Shown piece after piece: positions 21,666 to 32,534 of a stretch of 64,000 nucleotides of DNA. Under the pieces are notes generated by a model. The model was not told where the DNA came from. It searched no databases and saw nothing but the letters and a program-made list of their open reading frames with translations. The position numbers were made by a program, and so were the translations under genes. The stretch covers positions 8,834,604-8,898,603 of the forward strand of contig NC_079326.1 of assembly GCF_029931775.1 (NCBI RefSeq), read 5' to 3'. This stretch comes from Euleptes europaea (Eukaryota; Chordata; Lepidosauria; Squamata; Sphaerodactylidae). The first letter of the stretch is position 1. Each line of letters starts with the position of its first letter.

Positions 21666-23081
21666 CCAGCAGACCTAAGGGCCAGAAGCGGGTAGCGTAG
21701 TCAGGTAGCAGTCTGAGGGTCAATACCAGGCTGTTCTAGGTCTGGACCCAAAGTGTCAGTATCGAAGTGAAGTCCAAATGCCAAGTCAAAGTCCGTTCTA
21801 AGGTCAAGGCCATGAGAGTCTCAGGAATGATCAGAGGACCAAGACAACACAGGGTAGTGATAACAAATTGTTCCCATGTCAGCGTAGAGGCAAGCATCTG
21901 CTTAAATAAGCTTAAGAGGAATCAGTTGTTGCTGGTTTCTCTGACTCATATAATATACAGATAATGAGCGCAAAAACCCAACCCCCAACAGAGGTGAAAG
22001 CGAACCCGAGAGTTCAACAGGTAAGTCCGTGTTTATGTTGTAATGGGATAGTCTTCTGTCAAGGGACAAAAAAGCCAAGAATGTCAGGTACATATAGTCT
22101 CCATTGTTAATATAGCTTATAACACTTTATAGTCTAGTGTTGTTTTGTTTTGATAAGTTGATAGCTTTCACAACACTGATTTGTTTGATTTTGGTTCCTG
22201 TGACTCAGCACTCTCTGCTGGACTGAGCTCATTATTCTCATCACTGTCAGCTGGCAGTGCTCTTCTTAGTGCTTGTAACCTAGCATTCCTTCTATGCTTG
22301 AGTAGGAATGTTCTGCACCTTCAGTGCCACTGTTCCAGTGGCTGTGGAGGGCTGCTGGACACAGGTGAGCCCCCTGCCCTGGGTGGTTGTAGGCACAGGG
22401 GACATTCTTCCATCTGTGCCTGCTCAGCTTGCTGCTGTTCCTCTCTTCCACTGCCTGCTGCTTCAAGGTCCTCTTTGTCTGTGGAAGCCTCAGAAGGCTG
22501 CCCCATGACATCCTTGAAGAAAAAATGGGATAAAAATGCAATAAATAAATAAATACTGGAGCATTGTTTGACTCAAGAAAGAGATAGACGCCTTTGTTCC
22601 TACTGAATGGAAGTTCAGCTAATAGTAGCAGGGATGAGTGATGAGTACCATATCTAATCAGGGATGTTACTTTTTATTTTATTTTATTTTTACTGTTTTT
22701 GTACCTTTAAATGCATTGTGAGCTGTTAAAATTAAGTAGGTGAAGCTTTTCCCATCACTCTATGGCCATGCCTGGAAAAACTTCATCTTTTAAACTTCTG
22801 TGCAACAAACTACTATTAAAAGTATCAGCAGCAGGCAATTTAAAAAAAAGTAGTAACCTTGCTTATAGTAGACAAAAGATTACAATATGACCATGACTAA
22901 AGTTATTGCTTATGCTACCCACAAGCTGGACATGGTAAGGCAGGGCCTATATGACCAAGAATGGAAATGGGACCAAACAAAAGAATGTGTTGTTATGAAA
23001 TAAGTATGTCAAATTCCAGTCCATGCCTCCGACTCACTGGGTGGCACATTGTTCCATCTGTGTGGAAAACAATATACTTGT
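21666..23081. other. Unassigned stretch with SINE-tail remnants
   Basis: 22506-22557 ('aaaatgggataaaaatgcaa' then 'taaataaataaat') and 22665-22740 look like SINE or LINE tails. On the minus strand 22321-22506 reads a Glu/Gln-rich open frame of unknown origin. No host exon is supported. Confidence 0.5.
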
Positions 23082-23089
23082 TGCCCAAG

Positions 23090-23308
23090 TAGGGATGCTA
23101 ACCTCCACATGGCAGGTGGAGATCTCCTGCTATTACAACTGATCTCCAGGTGACAGAGATCAGTTCACATGGAGAAAATGGCTGCTTTGGAAGGTGAACT
23201 CTATGGCATCATACCCCTCTGAAGTCCATCCCCTCCCCAAACCCCACTCTCCTCAGGCTCCACCCCCAAAATCTCCAGGTATTTCCCAACCTGGAGATGG
23301 CAACCCTA
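23090..23308. mobile_element. hAT-type MITE, copy 4, with perfect duplication
   Basis: TAGGGATGCTAACCTCC and GGAGATGGCAACCCTA ends. Flanked by identical 8-mers 'tgcccaag' at 23082-23089 and 23309-23316. This copy is the clearest proof of the 8-bp hAT-type target site. Confidence 0.92.
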
Positions 23309-23427
23309 TGCCCAAGTTAGCTGCAGTCACTGAGATAAACATCGGAACAACTTTGCACAGTGAGAAAAAAGGCTGAAAGTATAATAATATATTTTGAGTA
23401 AAAGAGTGGGTCAAGACTAAATTTTTA

Positions 23428-23872
23428 TCATGGAATCATAGAGTTGGAAAGGGCCACACAGGCCATCTAGTCCAATCCCTGGATTAATGCAGGATGAGCC
23501 CAGAGCATCCCTGACAAGTGCTTGTCCAGCCTCCTCCCAATTTGGTGTCATCTGCAAATTTAATGAGTAGTTCCTCCACACCCTCATCCAGTTCATATAT
23601 AAAAATACTGAAAAGTACTGAACCCAGATCCGAACCCTGTTGCATCCCACTGGACACCTCCATCCATTCAGATGAAATGCCATTGACAACTACTCTTTGA
23701 GTGCGGTTCGGCAACCAGTTCCCTATCCACCTAACTATCCTAGGGTTCAGTCCACAGTCCTCTGGTTTACCCATCAGAACATCATGGGGAACCCTGACAA
23801 AGGCTTTACTAAAATCCAGGTAAAGAACATCAACCGCATTCTCTCGATCCAGTAATAATATTAACTAATATT
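23428..23872 (-). mobile_element. CR1 LINE (minus) with internal deletion
   Basis: The reversed CR1 tail ('aatcatagagttggaaaggg') runs to 'cttgtccagcctc' near 23533 and then jumps directly to the FADDTKLGG region ('ctcccaatttggtgtcatct'). Further on, the frame reads [14 protein letters not shown] and [10 protein letters not shown] on the minus strand. About 0.7-0.8 kb of ORF2 C-terminus is missing compared with 17296-18329. Confidence 0.88.
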
Positions 23873-24197
23873 ACTATTACTAATACTAATGCTGAGATTG
23901 GGCTATACCATGCTACCTTCCCTCCCTAACATATACTCTTAGGTCAAATTCAAATTTATTAATACAATCGACAGACCAATCATGTGCCAACACATCAAAA
24001 TTTCCAGACTCAATAGTATTGCACTGCAGAATCACAGACTGCCCGTACATATAAAAGTGTAAGATCAATAAAAGCAACCCCTGGTTAAAATTATCTTAAA
24101 ATGGATAAAATTGTAAAATATTCTAACAATCATTCTCTAATAAAGTTCTTCATATTTTAATAGCAACAGCGCAGAACTTGGCAGTTTGGAGCATAAG

Positions 24198-24419
24198 CTA
24201 AGGGTATTCTCCTAATAGGAGCTTCACTTTTATCCTTTTATATACTGTAAATTGTACTATGCCAATAAAGGTATTTGAAATTTGAAATAGGAGCTGCTTT
24301 GCCAAAAGCTCAACTGACTCTTCAGGGAATTTACCAAGTAGGGGGGAAATAAGCTTTGATCTAACTTCATGGTAGAATGGGCAACATATCAGTGCATGTT
24401 CAATGGTTTCAGTGTCCAC
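24198..24419 (-). pseudogene. LINE ORF2 extreme C-terminus (interrupted)
   Basis: Reads TETIEHALICCPFYHEVR, a Cys/His motif typical of the C-terminus in jockey/I-type LINEs. At 24285-24224 a foreign 62-bp insertion adds codons. Removing it gives ELLAKQLLLGEYP and the same stop, so the insertion happened by chance without destroying this last frame. Confidence 0.7.
24224..24285 (+). mobile_element. 62-bp LINE 3'-end insertion
   Basis: 'gtactatgccaataaaggt' followed by 'atttgaaatttga' is a LINE 3' terminus on the plus strand. It is flanked by the perfect 10-bp duplication 'aataggagct' at 24214-24223 and 24286-24295. It is an extreme 5' truncation. Confidence 0.85.
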
Positions 24420-25082
24420 TGTTCCACACGGACATGACCTCTCTTATCGAGGGATCTTCTAAAACAGCCGATGGTAGGGTCTGGCATCAGGCAAGGGTAA
24501 AGGCCTTCCTATAATTAATAGACTCAAGATTATAAAAATAAGCCGCAGGTGAGACTAAGTATCTAGATTTATCAGGTACTAGGAAAAATTGTGATTTTCC
24601 AGGGTCTGTCTAGCTTTCAATGTCTTCCACCCTTTGCTTCAAGAAACTTGATGCTTGGTCTACACCCATGGCTAACAGGGTAAGTGGAGAAAGGCCCAGG
24701 CAGGCCACTTTATTAAGGACTGTCTTTAGCCATGTTGACTAGAACTTACCCTGTAGAAGCAGGGGTAGCAGTCCTTGAGGGATAAGATTTAATTTGAGCC
24801 AAAGAATAATGGAAGCAGTAGGGCTGTTGGGAAAAAAAAATCGGTATAGTTCGGATTCAGCCGAATTCAGCCCGTCTGGATTCGGGATATGCCGAAGTCC
24901 GAACTCCCCCGCTTCGGGTCCGTGCAATTCGGCACGAATTCAAAGTTCGGGAAAAAAATTCGACCAAATAAAGCCATTAAAAACACTGTATTTTTTCTGT
25001 ATTGGATTATGATTTTATTATTATTACTTTTTTTCTGTATGTTTTATTATAAAAGCAATAAAAAAATTTAAAAAACACAACC

Positions 25083-25223
25083 GTGCCTTTCCGTGGCTCC
25101 GGGGGGGGCATTTTTGGGGGTAGAGGTCCCAAACTTTCAGCGGAGCTTCAAAGGACCCTTCTTGCAAGACCCCCCAAGTTTTGTAAAGATTGGGTCAGGG
25201 GGCTGAGATATGGGCCCCAAAAG
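25083..25223 (-). repeat. Inverted copy of the hAT-element internal unit
   Basis: 'aagttttgtaaagattgggt' and 'gagatatgggcccc' are the reverse complement of the units at 25978-26412. Together they give the element a large inverted-repeat architecture. Confidence 0.8.
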
Positions 25224-25977
25224 GGGTCCCCCCACCCTTAATGTGCATCTCTGAGCAGAGCTTGCCGCCCACGCACAAAGCTCCCAGCCCTGACAAACAG
25301 CTGAGCTGCGGGGAGCAAGGGCGGGACAGGTGCGAAGAAGTTTGCAAAGCAACACAACTGCAAAGCAACACAACCATGCAAAGCAACACATTTGCAACCA
25401 TGCAAAACAACACCTGACACCTGGGAGTTTGCAAACCATGGAAAGGGACAGAGGCAGCTAGCTATGCATAATGAGCAGGAGGGGTGGAATTTCCCCTTTT
25501 GCATTGGGACCAGGAAAATGCATTCTTTAAGTCACCATTTGAAAACCAGTTTTGAGCAAGCATCAAAATAGACCTAACCAATCTTATGAATGAGGGAAAA
25601 CCTGAGGACACACAACTGAAGCCCCCCCTCAAACCAGGGAGAGAGAGACTCGAGGGGGCACACTCACCCCAGGCAGAACGGGCGAAAGGCCCCTTTGGCT
25701 TCCCCCTACCCACCCACAGAAACTGCTCCCTCCCCACACACACACAGACTCTGCTTTCCCCCCCACACACACACACACAGGAGAAAAATTATAGATTAAA
25801 GCCCCCAAAGGGGTCTTACTGTGGCTGACTTCTGTTCCATCAGGAGGGGCTGGGAGGACTGGGTAATCCAATACGATTCTATTTAAGCACGGGAGGTTTT
25901 GCCTTGGATTTGCCGCTCTGGAGATGCATACAGGATCGGGTGATCCATTCATCCCAATAGGGAAAAGGGGAAAGCCC

Positions 25978-26412
25978 ATATCTCGGGACCCCCTGACCCA
26001 ATGTTTACAAAACTTGGGGGGTCTCTTAAGAAGGCTCGTCTGAAACTATGCTGAATGTTTGGGGGCTGCACCCCAAAAAATGCCCCCCCTGAAGCCACAG
26101 AAAGAGAAAAGGGGGGAGCACATATTTCTGCCCCCACTCAACCCATCTTTACAAAACTTGGGGGGTCTCTTAAGAAGGCTTGTCTGAAGCTATGCTGAAA
26201 GTTTGGGGGCTGCACCCCCAAAAAAGCGCCCCCTGCAGCCACGGAAATGGAAAAGGGGGGAGGAAAAAGGGGTGGAGCCCAGATCTCAGGACCCCCTGAC
26301 CCAATGTTTACAAAACTTGGGGGGTCTCTTAAGAAGGCTCGTCTGAAGCTCCGCTGAAAGTTTGGGGTCTCTACCCCAAAAATTGCGCCCCCTGCAGCCA
26401 CGGAAAGGAGCG
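25978..26412 (+). repeat. Three direct ~143-159 bp internal units
   Basis: The phrase 'acaaaacttggggggtctct' recurs at about 26008, 26151 and 26310. Each unit continues with 'aagaaggct(c/t)gtctgaa', 'gcaccccaaaaa' and 'gcagccacggaaa' or close variants. On the minus strand all three read a similar peptide containing FLRDPPSFV. Confidence 0.88.
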
Positions 26413-26757
26413 AATGTGCACACGCACCCCCCCCCACGAGGATTTCTCTCTCTTTCTCTCCCCGGCCGGGCCGCGCAGCAGCTGATTCCTCCAGTACTCA
26501 ATCCTGAGTGATTGGCCAGAAGAAGACCCAGCTTGGCCACCAATTGGCCGGGGGAGAATGCTGCTTACTGACGGTTATGCTGCTGCGCCCCGAATTTGCC
26601 GAATTTATTCGTGAACTCCCGAACTCGCTGAATTCGGCTCCCCCGTCTTCCCGTCATTTTTTAGTTCGGTTCGTCCTGAACTAAAAACTGCTGAATCAGG
26701 GGAAATTCGGCTGTTTTTCGGTTCGGGCCAAACCGAATCGACAGCCCTAGGAAGCAG

Positions 26758-28270
26758 TACAGATCCTTGCCTCCACCCTCACCAGTCCTGCCTCCAGTCT
26801 AGCAGTAGCATTTGATATACAACGAGGTAAATGGAGGGATGCTCTCAAGAATTTACATTGAACCCGCTCCAGTGGGACAAAAGTAGACGATGTTGGCCCA
26901 AGTAAAGTCCCATATGTCAGTTGTGCCAGTGTTTTTCCTTGGTAAAGCTTAAGAGTGACTGGAAAGTAATGCCCTCCCTTAGTTCTTGAAAATTTAATGA
27001 TGTTTAAGGCAGATTTTTGCCCTTTCTCTGCTGCGTAATCGCCATAAGCTTTTCTAGAACCAAAGGCTTGTAAGACTACTCCTAAGTATTTAAACTTGAG
27101 TACCTGGTCTATTTTGTGGCCATCAATGCTCCATGCTCGTACAAAGGCCATAACTTTTGTCTTTGAGAAATTAATGTCTACTTGTTCAACAGAACAATAT
27201 TGCAATAGCCTCTGCATGGCTCTTTTAAGGCCCACCGGGGTCCTGGAAAGCAGGACCGCGTCGTCAGCATAGAGTAAGACAGAGCTATCACAATGGGCTA
27301 GCTTTGGAGGGTGTAAAGCGGGGTCTTTTAAGTTGCTAAGTTGTTGATGTAGTAATTAAACAGCTTAGGGGCCAGAATGCAGCCCTGCTTTGCTCCTTTG
27401 TAGGTGTTTACTACTCTTGAAAGATGCCCTTGTCTGCTGCATCTGACCTGAAGGGTGGTGTTATCATACAGAGTACGGATCAAGTATTTTATCTATAGAA
27501 GAGCATTCTAACTTTTCCCAGAGTCTGTTTCTAGAAATAGAGTTAAATGCTGCTTTAAGGTCTATAAAGGCTGCATACAAAGCTGTTGGACCCTAAGAAG
27601 AATATTTTTCAATTAAATGTTGTAAAATCAGGCAGTGGTCTAAAGTAGACCTGCCCTCTCTAAAGCCTGCTTGTTCGTCGACAATTATGTCCTCCTGATC
27701 TAGCCAGTTGGTAAATTTGTCGTGAAGGTGCTTGGCATACAATTTACTAATAATGCTGAGGAGACTAATAGGCCTATAGTTGGCTAGATTGTCCCTCTTT
27801 CCTTTCTTAAAAAATGGCACCACAATCGCCCTGCCCCACTCCTTTGGCATATGTCCAGTCCTATCTATATAGGTGAAAAATGAGGCCAGGAAAGGAACCC
27901 ACCAGTCTTTGTTGTTCTTCAGAAGTTCGGGTAGAATAAAATCAGCACCTGGGGCTTTCCCTAGTCTAAGTTGGTCAATCAAGGATTCAGGCTCCCTTAA
28001 GGAGACAGGGGGCCATACAGGCAGGTCCTCTATCCTCTCTAAGGAGGGGGCCAGAGAAGAATCCTTATACATATCCTGAAAGTAAGTTGCCCATATAGCT
28101 GGAGAAATGTGCGAATCTAAGGGACACTGGATGAGTGTCTTGATATCAGCTTCCAGAATTGGGAGGAATTCCTCTCTTTGGCTGCCTGTATAACACTTCT
28201 CCATAATGCCCGAATGTTTTCTTTCTTTTTATGAGCGACAATTTGTTTATAGGTTTTCTTCAGTGTGAGA
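26758..28270 (-). pseudogene. LINE reverse transcriptase (jockey/I-like), broken
   Basis: 27593-28204 reads GKAPGADFILPELLK, RAIVVPFFKKGKRDNLANYR, PISLLSIISKLYA and DEQAGFREGRSTLDHC, the fingers and palm start. 27250-27340 reads SVLLYADDAVLLSRTP, the catalytic Y-A-D-D box. 26758-27235 is the thumb region (INFSKTKVMAF, FKYLGVVLQ). At least two frame changes lie between these. The 5' endonuclease part is absent. The hAT-like element begins at the C-terminal border. Confidence 0.85.
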
Positions 28271-29999
28271 AAATACAAATAAAAAAGGAGCTCAGTGGCT
28301 TCTTAAAAACTATCAAAGCATTATGCACACTCCTAGGTCATCTGTCACATCTCACTGACAGCAACCAGCACAAGATGGTTCAGAAAATGGCTCTAAAAAT
28401 ATAAAGCAATTAAGCAGCATCATGGTTTTCAAAGAAAGGAGATCTCAAATTTTATTCAAGCTACTTCCAACAACCTACAGAAATCTAACACATGAAGCTG
28501 CCTCAGGTGGAATTTCCTTTCAGCAAAGTGTTTTCACCAGCTGCCATGTTGCCTAAGGTCTCTGAGTGAATGAGAAGGGAAAAATTGCTTCATTCCAAAG
28601 TGTTTTTCCCCCTCTTTAAATACATCTTTTCTTTCATTTCACAAGTTGCCTTCCAGGCCCACATTTGTAATGACAACATTGTTCCTAGATCTGGGGGCTG
28701 TGTAGCTGCATACCATCTCTATCAAGTGCTGCCAGATGAAATGGTTGCATTATTCCATTTCTTTAAGGGAAAAGAAAGTTTTAAAACCCACAAATGGGGA
28801 AAAGAGATATACCCTTTTTATTCCAAGTGTATTGCTGAGTTGGCAGAACGCATAAGATCAGCATAGTGACTGTCAAAGCACAGTAGTGTGAGAAAGAAAG
28901 GAAAGGAGCTAGATTAAAACCAAAATTAGGGATACATAAAAATATACATAACTTATGTAATGGAGGCACTATGTAAGTATACTCACTGTGGTTTGTTCAA
29001 ATGAACAATCTTTCCACCAAAACTGTTATCTGGAAAAACTGGTTCTTTGTCCTTGAGCAAAAGCCAGCTGGGCACAGCGCTGATACCAGTAATGTCACAA
29101 AGCAGCTATCTACACCCGGGGCTATTTTTCCACATTTTAAAACATTAAAAATGATCAGTCTTTTTCTTAAATTAAAAAAAAATCCAAATAAATACTTAGA
29201 TAATGCAAGTACTTTGCAATTGAATTGATATTTAATTGAATAAAGGTTCATGCAGTATTTTAAAAATACAAAGATGACTAAGGCAGCAAGCCTAAGTAAG
29301 TCCCATGTTATTCAAGGGAACTTACACCCAGGAAAGTATCCTTTGCATCTGTATGTGTTCAAGAAGCAGCATTTGAACTGCTGGTTTGTCTAATGCATTG
29401 ACAAAAGAGAGACAAGAGAGCCAGGCTCATTCTGAGGGAAGTGAATTTTTCCTCATGTAAAAAAAGTAGCTTGGGTTGCCAATTTTTGATCAAAAATAGG
29501 GCAAGAGAAATGTCTTAAATATCCCTGTTTTAAATATCCGCTATCCTGCAGCAACTGCATTCTGCTTAAAAATAGCCAGGGAGACAAGAATTATGTATAA
29601 CCTGTAGTTCTTTTCTGGGTCTTAATTGTGGAGGATATGTAACATGCATGGTTACAGGTGTAGTTCCATTCTCTCATCCTGGGGTTGCCAACTTTTTTTC
29701 TGACAGGCTGTTGTGCACCAATATCTATTTAACCATTGAAAGAAGGGCCCAGTATGGCAGACATTTATGATGTTTTAATAGAAACTTACTTTTAAAAAAT
29801 GGAGGAGGGATTTCTATTCCATATACAGATATTTTACATGGCTAATTTGAGTATTTATAGGAATTACATAATGGGAAAGGGCCCTATTGTTGCTTGCAAT
29901 AAAACACAGGATTTTATCATTGATAAATGCTTTCACCAAGACATCTGTGTTTTTAACAAGAATGTCCTGGGGAAATATGTATCCGTTACTATCTTACCC
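28271..29999. other. Unassigned intergenic stretch
   Basis: About 1.7 kb of AT-rich sequence. 29279-29345 resembles the small palindromic 'cagcaagcctaagtaagtcc' repeat type, and 29683-29705 has a lone 'ggggttgccaac' MITE-like end. No exon seen. Confidence 0.5.
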
Positions 30000-30183
30000 T
30001 TCCCCCCAAGCAGCTTAGATTGGTTTGCATGGCCTCCTTCTCCTCCCTTCCATTTTATCTTTACAACTACTTTGGGAGAAAAGTTAGGCTAAGAGATAGT
30101 GACAATAAGCTATATGGCAGAGTAGGGATTTGAAGCTCCATGTTTTAATCCAACATGCTAATCACTACAACATGCTGGCTCTC
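30000..30183 (-). mobile_element. tRNA-derived CORE-like SINE (minus), diverged
   Basis: Reverse complement begins 'agagagccagcatgttgtag' (A-box region), then 'cttcaaatccctactctgcc' (B-box), then 'gtagttgtaaagataaaatg'. The order matches the plus-strand copy at 51412-51637. Confidence 0.7.
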
Positions 30184-31023
30184 TATTGAAGAAATTAAAT
30201 ATCATGATGTTGGGCACTATTCAGGCTCCAGCTGAATAGAAATATTGTCACTTTCTGCTGTAATGGAGGGAGGGAAGGGAGAGCAATGCAGATCTCCTGG
30301 AAATGCTCCCCCTCCATGCTGCCTACAATGAAATTCCCCTGAATGAATACCTGCCCAATGGAATTTAGAATTTGACATAAGGCTTTTCCAGGTCACTGAT
30401 AATGAACCCAACGCCAAAGGGAGGATTTAGTCTTTCTCTAGATAATTCAGACCAAGGTCTTGACTGATTGCCTGAAAGATAACCCGCTCTAGTTCATTGT
30501 ATTTGAAAATTAAAATGGAAAGCTTGGGAATGATTGAAGATCTACAGATGGCTATTTTGCATTTGAAATGATTGCAAAGGGTGACCAGTGAGTGACAGCA
30601 GAGGTTGAGGTATGAAGCTATGAGAACAAGACTGTCAGGAAAATCGTAGAATGATAAAGTACTTTTGGGAACTGGTCTCTCAGAATGACAAATACAAATT
30701 TTGTGGTATATAAACAAAATGTGTACAATGCGATGAAATGAAAAGAATTTGGAAAGAGAGAATTATTGAACTGATTCTGCAATTGGTAGAAAGATTCTGA
30801 AAGACTTTATCATTTTCTAAGGCTACAGTTAGAAAGGAACTATTTGTTTTTTAGATTCTGTGGTGTTCTTTTAATATATGAATGGTTCTCCAAAAAGAGA
30901 GAGACGGTTGAAAAAACTGGCCTCAAATGAACAGCCCAATCTTCTGGCTTAATTTGTAATAGTATGAGAGGGAACTCAATAATAGCCAGGTTAAAGCCAT
31001 AGGAACTGTCTCTGTAAGGTGTA
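30184..31023. other. Unassigned intergenic stretch
   Basis: The reverse-strand open frame at 30427-30717 has no recognisable domain. Nothing else seen. Confidence 0.5.
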
Positions 31024-31480
31024 TATGAGCAGTGTAATGCAGTGGCAAAAAAGGCTAATGTGGTCTTGGGATGTATCAACAGGGGCATAACAACCAAATT
31101 GCAAGATGTCATAGTCCTGTACACTGCATTGGTCAGGCTGCTGCCACACCTGGAGTATTGTGTGCAATTCTGGAGGCCTCACTTCAAAAGAATGTGGACA
31201 GAATGGAGCAGGTGCAGAGGAGAGCGACGAGGATGGTCAGGGGCCTGGAAACCAACCCTACGAGCAAAGGCTGAGAGACTTGGAAATGTTTTGTCTGGAA
31301 AAGAAAAGGTTGAGGGGGGACATGATTGCTCTCTTTAAGTATTTGAACGGGTGTCACTTAGAGGAGGACAAGGAGCTGTTCCTGTTGGCAGCAGAGGATA
31401 GAACTTGCAATAATTGGTATAAATTACGGGCAGAAAGGTAGTGGCTGGACATTGCGGGGGAATTTACAGTGAGAGAAAAT
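31024..31480 (+). mobile_element. CR1 LINE fragment, no tail
   Basis: Matches the C-terminal reverse transcriptase region of the 17082-18329 subfamily: KKANVVLGCINRGITTKL, then a frame-broken '[13 protein letters not shown]' block and [14 protein letters not shown]. It begins and ends inside the coding region, so both flanks were lost. Confidence 0.87.
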
Positions 31481-32324
31481 TCAGCATGCAAGGACTTCCA
31501 CAACCATCACCTGCTTTGTATAGCTGATAGGCACTTAAATAAAATATTTGATCTACACTGCAGAGTTTTATTGTTGGCCATACAATCTGGTAGATATTTG
31601 TTGTGAAAATTTCAGATACTTTTCCTGGGCCATTTCCTCCCCCGCACTACATGGTGCAGGCAAAGTTCAGGAAGCCTCTGTCTGCATACACACTCAGGCT
31701 CTTTCATGCACATCAAGGGGCATGAGAACCATTTTCCTATAGAACTGAAACTGAATATAGTATCAAGTTCTGCTTGGGTATGCACATTGAATTCGGAATA
31801 TCACTTTCTGTTGTGATGAAGATAAAAACAGAGAAGGCAATGCAGTCCTCCGATAGGTGTTTTCATCCTTCCTCAGTGGAATTTATGGGAACCTACTGGC
31901 ATTCAGAATTTGGTCCAAGGCTAACCCTTAGTCACAATATGTGTATGAACACTCCAGACCAAAGAAGCTGTTCCCATGAGCTTTGTTTGTGTGTGTTTGC
32001 ATGAGCCCAAGAGACTCTTCATCATGGTAGGCCAGGGCGGGAGCGGGGCCACCCGTATTTTCCGTGGCAAACATATAAAGGATGAAGGGACACCCAACAA
32101 AGGGGAGCGGGCACTTATCAGCTCAGGAATGTGTCCCTGAATATTAAGGGAAGCACATCTTGTCCATCAACAAAACATGTTGGGCTTTGGCTTCCATGAA
32201 AAGTCAGAAAGTAAAGTAAGACGACTGGCACATCATGTGGTGACAAGGCCTATATGACTATACACCACTAAAATTAATCTCCAGATTGAACTGTAACTCA
32301 CTGAGATTGTAATTGGGGTGGATC
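31481..32324. other. Unassigned intergenic stretch
   Basis: No gene-like or repeat-like signal recognised. Confidence 0.5.
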
Positions 32325-32534
32325 TAGGGTTGCCAGGTCCCTCTTCACCACCAGCAGGAGGTTTTTGGGGCAGAGCCTGAGGAGGGCAGGGTTTGGGGAG
32401 GGGAGGGACTTCAATGCCATAGAATCCAGTCGCCAAAGCGACCATTTTTCTCCAGGTGAACTGATCTCTATCAGCTGGAGATCAGTTGTAATAGCAGGAG
32501 ATCTCCAGCTAGTACCTGAAGGTTGGCAACCCTA
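32325..32534. mobile_element. hAT-type MITE, copy 5
   Basis: TAGGGTTGCCAGGTCCC and GAAGGTTGGCAACCCTA ends, with the interior as in the other copies. The flanking 8-mers match only at about 5 of 8 positions, so the duplication has decayed or the copy is rearranged. Confidence 0.82.

Larger units (their letters stand above)
24819..26749. mobile_element. Nonautonomous hAT-like DNA transposon, 1.93 kb
   Basis: Ends are TAGGGCTGTTGGG and the inverted CGACAGCCCTA. Identical 8-bp duplications 'ggaagcag' flank it at 24811-24818 and 26750-26757. Subterminal regions are packed with TTCGG/CCGAA words (24841-24960 and 26590-26735), probable transposase-binding repeats. The inside has no transposase frame. 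It holds one inverted and three direct copies of a 140-160 bp unit, a CA-rich patch (25733-25780) and a short repeat around 'gcaaagcaacacaac' (25347-25410). It must have been moved by a transposase supplied elsewhere. Confidence 0.9.
23942..28270 (-). mobile_element. Jockey/I-superfamily-like LINE copy 2 (minus)
   Basis: 5' side at ~28270 (linker YKQIVAHKKKENIRALW). The reverse transcriptase runs down to a C-terminal block ETIEHALICCPFYHEVRSKL (24340-24419). The 3' UTR ends in 'taataaatttgaatttga' near 23945. A 1.93 kb hAT-like element (24819-26749) and a 62-bp LINE tail (24224-24285) interrupt it. Same family as 5450-7210, but this copy keeps more of the 5' part. The endonuclease is missing. 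Confidence 0.82.

Noticed and set aside
25137-25504. Overlapping cysteine-rich frames on the minus strand
   Set aside because: They arise from the short 'gcaaagcaacac' repeat inside the nonautonomous hAT-like element and shift between frames.
28570-28866. A 98-codon open frame
   Set aside because: No family motif, biased composition typical of AT-rich noncoding DNA, and no splice context.
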